Source: Paragonimus westermani | Lineage: Eukaryota > Platyhelminthes > Trematoda > Plagiorchiida > Troglotrematidae | NCBI GenBank assembly: GCA_008508345.1 | Contig: QNGE01000752.1 | Span: 1-64,000 of the forward strand | Reading direction: 5' to 3' | Length of the DNA stretch: 64,000 bases | Shown here: in pieces, positions 57,818-64,000 of the stretch | How the letters are laid out: each line of letters opens with the position of its first letter | Position numbering within the stretch: the stretch's first letter is position 1 | The notes under the pieces: generated by a model | Databases searched by the model: none | The model's input: only the letters and a program-made list of their open reading frames with translations | Told to the model about the DNA's origin: nothing | Position numbers and translations under genes: made by a program

Positions 57818-58207
57818 TTAGGATATATATTTTGTGAGTGTATTGTCACTGCAGAAGGGGAAGGACTGCGTTGATGCGGTGTGTAGCGCTAAGATTGTGG
57901 TGCGGCACATCCCAGCATCAGTTTCTTTATTGTTTTTGAGGCGTTCATCTTTCAAGTCATAGTGTTTGAAGTTGATCCGCCTAATTTGTCTGCAAACTCT
58001 GTAACCTTCGTATGTGGAAATCACGTTTCTCCGATGACCCGCGTGGGAGTCACTAAATGAATGCGTGAGGGTCCACACATATGTGCCGCTGATAACCACG
58101 ATAGTGGCCAAAATGAACCTAGCTGTTGTTGGGGTGGGTGAATTTGAGAACCTGTTACTGAACGTTGCGTGTGCGGCTTTGGCCTGAACTGTCGGATCAC
58201 ACGGCAA
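57818..58207 (-). other. Unidentified 129-codon open frame
   Basis: Uninterrupted minus-strand frame starting MPCDPTVQAKAAHATFSNRF, with one hydrophobic stretch ARFILATIVVISGTYVWTL near residues 50-68 that could span a membrane. The remainder is polar with scattered cysteines. No family is recognised, and no neighbour gives context. It could be a fortuitous frame or part of a repeat. Confidence 0.25.
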
Positions 58208-60442
58208 TCGGCGATGCTTGTGAATGTCGTTTTATGTGGCTTTGAGTTTTGCTATTAAGGCACGTACATGGGTTACCTTGTTAATGAATAGAGTTGACCG
58301 CACGGACGTGAGATGGACGAATTGTTGAGACTTATCACATCAAATCCCTCAACCATATGGGCTGGCATATGGCAATGAACAAATAGTGCTAGAAATGAGG
58401 CCGAGTGTGGGCCAACTTTGGTTTCTAATGGTCTTGCTGTTCGGAGACAGAATTGCTCACCGATATGCCGTCTCCCACCACTTCGTAGAATTCATCCGTG
58501 TAAAACCTCATCACGTGTCAGTATGAAGCCTGCAGAACTAGGAGACGATCCTTGGCGTTTGATAATCTGTCAACAAAGAGGAGCCTATTCTCCAGACACA
58601 ATCCATTCGGCAGAAATCCGTGCTGAAGTGGGGAACTGAGATCCTTGTCCAGTATGCGATCCAAGATAGCTCGTTTGAGAAGGCGTTCAAAGACCTCGCA
58701 TGGGAAACCCGATAGGATGTTTTACTGAGGCAGCGAAAGAAGACTTTCCGCCAGAACTGCGGATGGGGATTCCTCTCTACTCCATGAAACCGATTCTGGC
58801 GTTAAAAAGTGATGTAATGAAATTGTGGCTCAACTATTCATGCAGAAACAGTCTTCTAACTTCAAGCTGGAAAGATTTTGCCCAAAATGCAAGATTTGTA
58901 CGTTTAAGTTCAACTTACTTCATTTTGGTTCACATGACTTAAGGTCAGCTGCCAACCGTTATCCGATTGTTCACCCCATCAAACCCTGCGAAGCTTGTCT
59001 CGTCGCGAGAAATGGGCAGGGTTGTTTTCCCATTAGTGATGTCTCAACATAGCAGTTGACGGCATAGAATATGCGGTCAAGCTGGCGGTTTCCACGTAGG
59101 GACGTGAACAGGGGACGCGATAAGGTCTCCAGTTGGAGTGCGCAAGTAGTCCCTCGGAATTTAGCAAGGCTGAGTGTATCAGCAAAAGCTTCAACTACAG
59201 CGTGACGTGGAGTTACAGTGGCTCTCAACAGTTGTGGTGTCTTGGTTGGTTAATAGGATGGAGACCAGTGCTTATGCCATCGTCATTTACCTCAGATTCC
59301 CGTGTGCCAAAAACAACTTAATATGAGGCCACGGGGAGAAAAAGAGGGCAAAAGCATAAAACCAGAATACAACCGAAAGCACCCTCCAAGAGTGACAGCA
59401 AGAGGAGAAATGATAAACAGAGCAAAGGGTTGGGCAGGGATACGCTGAAGCAGCCGTCATACACATCTGATAAAATCTCCTCCGCCCAGCCAATTAATTC
59501 CACAGGCTTCTGCTAACTAGCCTTCAAAAAGCTTTCATTTGGAGCTGCCAACCGTGGTAGTCATAACTATACTGGAAAAGCAGTTTATCAACTTGTTAAG
59601 AAAATGTTAGTCCGGATGTTCTTCTCTGGCACCCACTGCTGCGCTTTATCCGCCAGTGATTAACTGATGTCGTGGGGACTCTCAACACGTGACTTCCGTT
59701 TTGTCTTCTTTTTAATGAGAATAGATTCTGACTTCCAATTCAACAAACATGCACAGCTTACCATGAGTGTAGTTTTGCGTCACCCTACACAACGACGCAA
59801 GGATAGATTTTCTATGTTACCGATGATAGCTAGCAAAACAGCCAGTCGACATCTCAGGTGAGAGAAAAAGGCTGTAGAAGTTAAGAATTCACCGAATGCC
59901 CCGTATCTCATTTTTAGTAGCTCTCTGTATGTCCGCATGTTGTTGTGAACCACTTATCTGCTCGAACTTACCTTTGCGCTTAGCAATATTCAAGATCAAT
60001 TTCCATTCTACGGATTGTCGGTGGTTTTTGACGGGGCTTTGTTTCATAGACGACGCATAGGCGTCCTCCGTGCTCCACACTGACTATAGTCATGTGCCTA
60101 GTGTTGATGATCTTTTGTCAAATTGTTAAGGCATACAGAGAACAACGTGGTACCTAAGAATATCCCCTGTGAAATGTCACTGAAGTTTTGTGCTAAATGT
60201 AACAGTTTTTCACGTTTGCATGCAGAAATACCTATTCTGCATAAACGGCTCCTTTCACACTGAGGATCTGAGAGGTGTGTTAAATTTTTGCCGGTTCGGC
60301 CGCAAAAATTAGATCTACACGGACAAAATGCTTTCTAAATTCCTAGGACTAACCCTGAGCAAACCGTCCTCAGTTGAACCGTCCAGCGATTCTCTCTAAA
60401 AACGACAGCATGTTCGGTAGGCACGTTTCCATCATCGGATGT

Positions 60443-60950
60443 CTATGCGCTGAACTGTTGGTTGCTTATACTTGGTGGCGTGGCAAAATCCTTTTTCCTG
60501 AAAATCTTTTCTACCACCTTCATGATTAAAACTGCATGCTTATTAAGCCTAAAGATCGGGACCTCGCGCTCTCTGAAACCACCTCGTACTGTCGCTAAAG
60601 TGACCGCTTCGAGTCTTTTGTGTGCTTTTAGCGGTTTACTAAACAAACCAGCTAATGGCACCATTAAGACGTCAACAAGCATTCCTAGAGTAACAAAACG
60701 AGTATCACATGGGCTTGATGCTTTCGCGATAGTTATTCTGGTCAGCTGTTCTAGCACCTCCACAGGCATCATTATTGCTTCTCTCGCAATTAATAAATCG
60801 GGCGCCACATCGCCACTCCTCGTGCGTACTTCCACAAACCACGCGAGCGTTCTATATGTTGGTAGGCGAAACATCTCCACGCTTGCTAGGGTTGCAGTGC
60901 ATGAACTTCAAGGCAGACGCATTGGTGACAAATCCTACGTGGTTACTTGA
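60443..60950. other. Unidentified long open stretch on both strands
   Basis: The plus strand is open for 162 codons (60462-60950) and the minus strand for 145 codons (60880-60443) over the same DNA. The minus frame reads more like protein: FVEVRTRSGDVAPDLLIARE, then MMPVEVLEQLTRITIAKAS, KRLEAVTLATV and VLIMKVVEKIFRKKDFATPP. The plus frame is rich in Ser, Thr and Lys. I recognise neither. Such double openness is unusual in the otherwise stop-rich surroundings. Confidence 0.35.
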
Positions 60951-61606
60951 ATTGCTTAGCCAAAGTCTCATATTGTACTGGTCGGCATTCCAGTAGCAGC
61001 TGATCACATCAGCTTTTTCGCACGTCTGCAATCAAGCTAGTTGCTGAGCCCAATAGCGCGTCTGAACCTATCACAGGTAGTACGTTATATGTGTTGCTTC
61101 AGGTTCTTTGTACAATTCAGTCATGAAGGTGAAGCAAAATGACTAACCATGTGTATTGGGGCAAAATTACTGCCCTACATTGAAGGACTACGTGGATGTT
61201 TAGCCCAGTTTCTCCACCGTAGAAAACGGTGCCAATGTTGAGCTTGTGATGACTGCCGTGTTTATGAAGGAGATTTGTTGACCGCACTTCCAACCTCCGT
61301 CTATTCTTCGATAGCTATATCTCACCCCACCTGCATTCTAAACGTGTGCTATGATAATTCAACGTATTCTATTCAGACAGGAGCTGGATTGCCCGGATTG
61401 CGCAGTATGAATTGTTCATCCTGTTAAAGATACTCCCTTAGTATCTCGAAGGAATAATGCCAACTACGTGTATAAATCTCGTTTTAATCACCAGTGGTTA
61501 ACCCTCACTTACCTGAGACGGAGATTTTAATTGACCTGTTTTGTTTTGTTTATGCATTACTCGCTGCGCATGGTAAAGTGGATGTGCGCTTTTAGTGCAT
61601 GACAAC

Positions 61607-62739
61607 TGTCGTGTTGAACAGTCGGTGAGTACGATCTGCCTTTCTTTATTATTTTCCTGCTGATTGTTCTTCTGCTTGAACTTGAAGTCCCCTTAGTGGT
61701 AATTTCGAGCCTTCCCAGGAAGGGCCGGTGAGGCCGTTCAAATTACGCGCACAGCATATCGTTCCTTCGATAAACGTTCATTTCGATACGCTACAGATGA
61801 GCGTTGTTTGCTTGCTGAATACTTTTCGCATACGGTTTGTTCGCCGTTACTTTCCACTGCTGAACCAGCGTTCGTGCGTACCTCAGGTTAACATACCTCT
61901 CATTTCTCCGCCATTAGGTGACTTGTATTTGGTCGTGCTCAGCAAATCACCGGTCACCAGGATTGTAAATATGGCGGATTCAATACCTGGAATTGTCTTT
62001 ACTTTTGCCTTTATTTTGAGTATTTTCGTGCACTTTAACACTTCATCAGTAAGTAAATTCACGTTTACGGTCATTTGTTCAGGTCCGATTTGTCCACTCG
62101 GCGGGCTCAGAGCTTAGAGGCGCTCGCTGCATTACCGAAGCGACTGCCCCGAATACAACTTATCGACAGATATTGCGATTGGACTGAACGTAGCTCGGTA
62201 GGTCATCAGACGTCCCGGACTATTTCGTTCAACTTTACGCATTGCATTTGGTCATCTATGTCGGCTGCTTTGTTATTTACATCTTATCTGCTGTGAACAT
62301 CATTCGAATTCATTGAGAAGTTGTCTCAGTCTTAGAGATTTTCCACTGGATTTTTATTATTACCACAGCTACCTCCGGTTGTTGAAGTGACAGCTGTTAT
62401 TCTATAGTGTTGCCAAATTGCGAGATGTCCTTATTGTATTTTCTACTGTGTATAATTTTGTTTTCACAAACTTCATCGTCTTTCGGGAATTCGTTTTTTG
62501 GTCCTTGTCCGTTTATCTCCGCTTTGTCTTGTTAAAAATATCAAGTTTTCGATACCTGCAGGAACACCTCTCATTTCCAGTAGTTCCTTGTTTTCTCCCC
62601 TAAGAGAAGCAACAGAACGGCTTCACCGATCGCCATATCAAATAAAGCGATAACCAGAGTCCTTGAACGAATATATGTTGCGTGCTTTTCTCTGTGTTTA
62701 ACTCGCTAGAAAGATCCGAGCGACCTTGCAAATTGAACA
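61607..62739 (+). repeat. Possible LTR followed by primer-binding-site-like sequence
   Basis: The interval starts TGTCGTGTTG and ends TTGAACA. An AATAAAG lies near 62641, followed by a T/C-rich R-U5-like stretch. Immediately after the end comes TGCGGTGACCC, loosely like the TGGTGACC primer-binding site used by some trematode gypsy elements. No internal gag or pol is seen to the right. The left end is the weakest part of the call. Confidence 0.2.
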
Positions 62740-64000
62740 TGCGGTGACCCACCTGAAATGATAATCTCCCTGCGAAAAATTGTCACGTGGAGTTTAACCA
62801 CGAGGATTGACAGATATGCAATCCTGGATCTTCGGGTGATCTGGGTTCTGTGTAGAGGCTGACAGCTTGATTAGGGATGGTGGACAACTTGTGCAAGCTC
62901 AGCGGGAGCAAATCGAGTGTCCATTCGGGAAGAGAAAAATAGCCATGAGCGGAAGAACTTTGTAATCAGCAACGAGGCAATCAACGAGGTATCTTAGGCG
63001 TGAACCACGCTTCATACTTCATACTTTCAGCAGATAGGAACCAAGCGTACATAAAACGTATACCAAATGGACAAAGCGAGCAAGCATGTGATAAAAAAGA
63101 ACAGGGTTATTCGTTTATTCATGAGACAGCCAGAAATCCGGCTCCCAACAAGGCGACAATGACGAGTTCACAAGTTGTATTTAGACAGTTCTCCTTAGAG
63201 AGCCTGCCTAATCATCGTTTTAACGACCGTGCAGAAGGCGCATGAAATATTGTATCCAAAATCGAGTGCTACAAGCATCAAAAGGCTCTTTGAACTTGTC
63301 GATCCTAAACATTGTATGAAGGGAGATGTTGGCTGTGGCTGGCACTACAGCTGGTAGTTATGTCAGTCAGACCTTTGCTTATTAAACCGGGAGTGTTTGG
63401 ATTAAAAAGTCATAGAAAAAATACTTTAGTGAGACTTTTATCGATCAAAATCTTGACGATTTTGCCAACTCTTACACGGCCTCGTGACCGGAGGCCCACA
63501 TTTCCCAGATACGACCAGTTTTTCCGTTTCGGTGACTAGCACGTGAGCATTTATCAATGAGAGGGATATGGCGCCGTACTTATGAAATATAGCAAGTGAC
63601 AAGAAGACAGTAAAGCTGAGAGACGAGCAAAATTTCAACCTATTAGGAGTGACAAACGTCAAAATGTGTCAAAAATGTTTACGATTCCAGAATGGAAACT
63701 GTTACTGAGGCCGATAATTCGAGAACAGGAGGTTAGTGAGTAGAAATGCCCGGCAAGCGCAACTTATAGCTTCTCTAGCTGACTCAGTCTGCCGCCAACA
63801 GCCACTGATGTACACAACTGCCTTGAAATAGTGACGTCAACAAGGGAGTTAAGGGAGTAATCCGCTGAGAAATTTTCAATGCTAGAGTGCATGGAAACCG
63901 AGAACAATACTAGGAGACTTGGGCGTCACAGATATTAGGCCGGTGTCCAGCTCAGTTGCTGTTGGATGAACACGCTCAAAAGCGACTGTCCTTTCCTAGC
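62740..64000. other. Right edge, unassigned
   Basis: Only short frames. If 61607-62739 is an LTR, the leader of its element should begin here, but no gag-like protein was found. Confidence 0.4.

Larger units (their letters stand above)
57411..61606. other. Region right of the LINEs, mostly unassigned
   Basis: No recognised gene. Two longer open frames are listed separately (57818-58207 and 60443-60950). Short frames in 58.4-60.1 kb show no family I know. The composition does not differ obviously from the aldolase introns. Confidence 0.5.

Noticed and set aside
1..64000. CRISPR arrays, operons, prokaryotic promoters or riboswitches
   Set aside because: The window is eukaryotic (spliced gene, LINEs, gypsy element). 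No regularly spaced repeats were seen.

Overview
The window is eukaryotic, metazoan nuclear DNA, most likely from a parasitic flatworm (digenean trematode). It holds one recognisable host gene, a class I fructose-bisphosphate aldolase on the minus strand. The gene is split into six coding exons over about 44.7 kb (52154 down to 7461), and its introns run from about 1.5 to 18 kb. Around and inside it lie decayed retrotransposons. The trematode assignment is an inference from the aldolase sequence style, the very long repeat-filled introns and the mix of Ty3/gypsy, CR1-like and other non-LTR elements. No marker gene proves it. Two ambiguous bases (255 and 53069) point to a draft assembly.

Layout. 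1-3279: decayed Ty3/gypsy LTR retrotransposon (minus strand: gag, protease, RT, RNase H, integrase) that runs off the left edge. 3280-7289: intergenic, with a diverged LINE-tail repeat and a tRNA-like relic. 7461-52154: aldolase. Coding exons, in order of transcription, are 52154-52043, 33758-33492, 25237-25077, 21097-20894, 9333-9079 and 7553-7461. All five introns have GT..AG ends and matching phases, and the joined frame is 363 codons plus stop. The introns contain LINE pieces (about 26 kb, 38-40 kb, 43.7-44.7 kb, 46.9-48.2 kb), a 565-bp apparently perfect inverted repeat (34847-35411 / 40667-41231), simple repeats, a frameshifted open remnant of unknown origin (8492-8954), and exon-like segments on the opposite strand (near 21.4-21.7, 32.2 and 49.8-50.4 kb). 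52600-56500: a nearly complete but decayed CR1-like LINE on the plus strand, with a PHD-finger ORF1 and an endonuclease/RT ORF2. It starts only about 450 bp upstream of the aldolase ATG. 56640-57410: a second RT fragment. 57411-64000: mostly unassigned, with two or three uninterrupted reading frames of unknown identity and a possible LTR.

The window has no operon-like organisation. Its main biology is a housekeeping glycolytic gene whose introns have been enlarged by transposable elements. The strongest unexplained signals are the long inverted repeat in intron 1 and the plus-strand exon-like segments, several with compatible splice phases, lying antisense within aldolase. All comparisons were made by eye; no alignment, database search or splice prediction was run.
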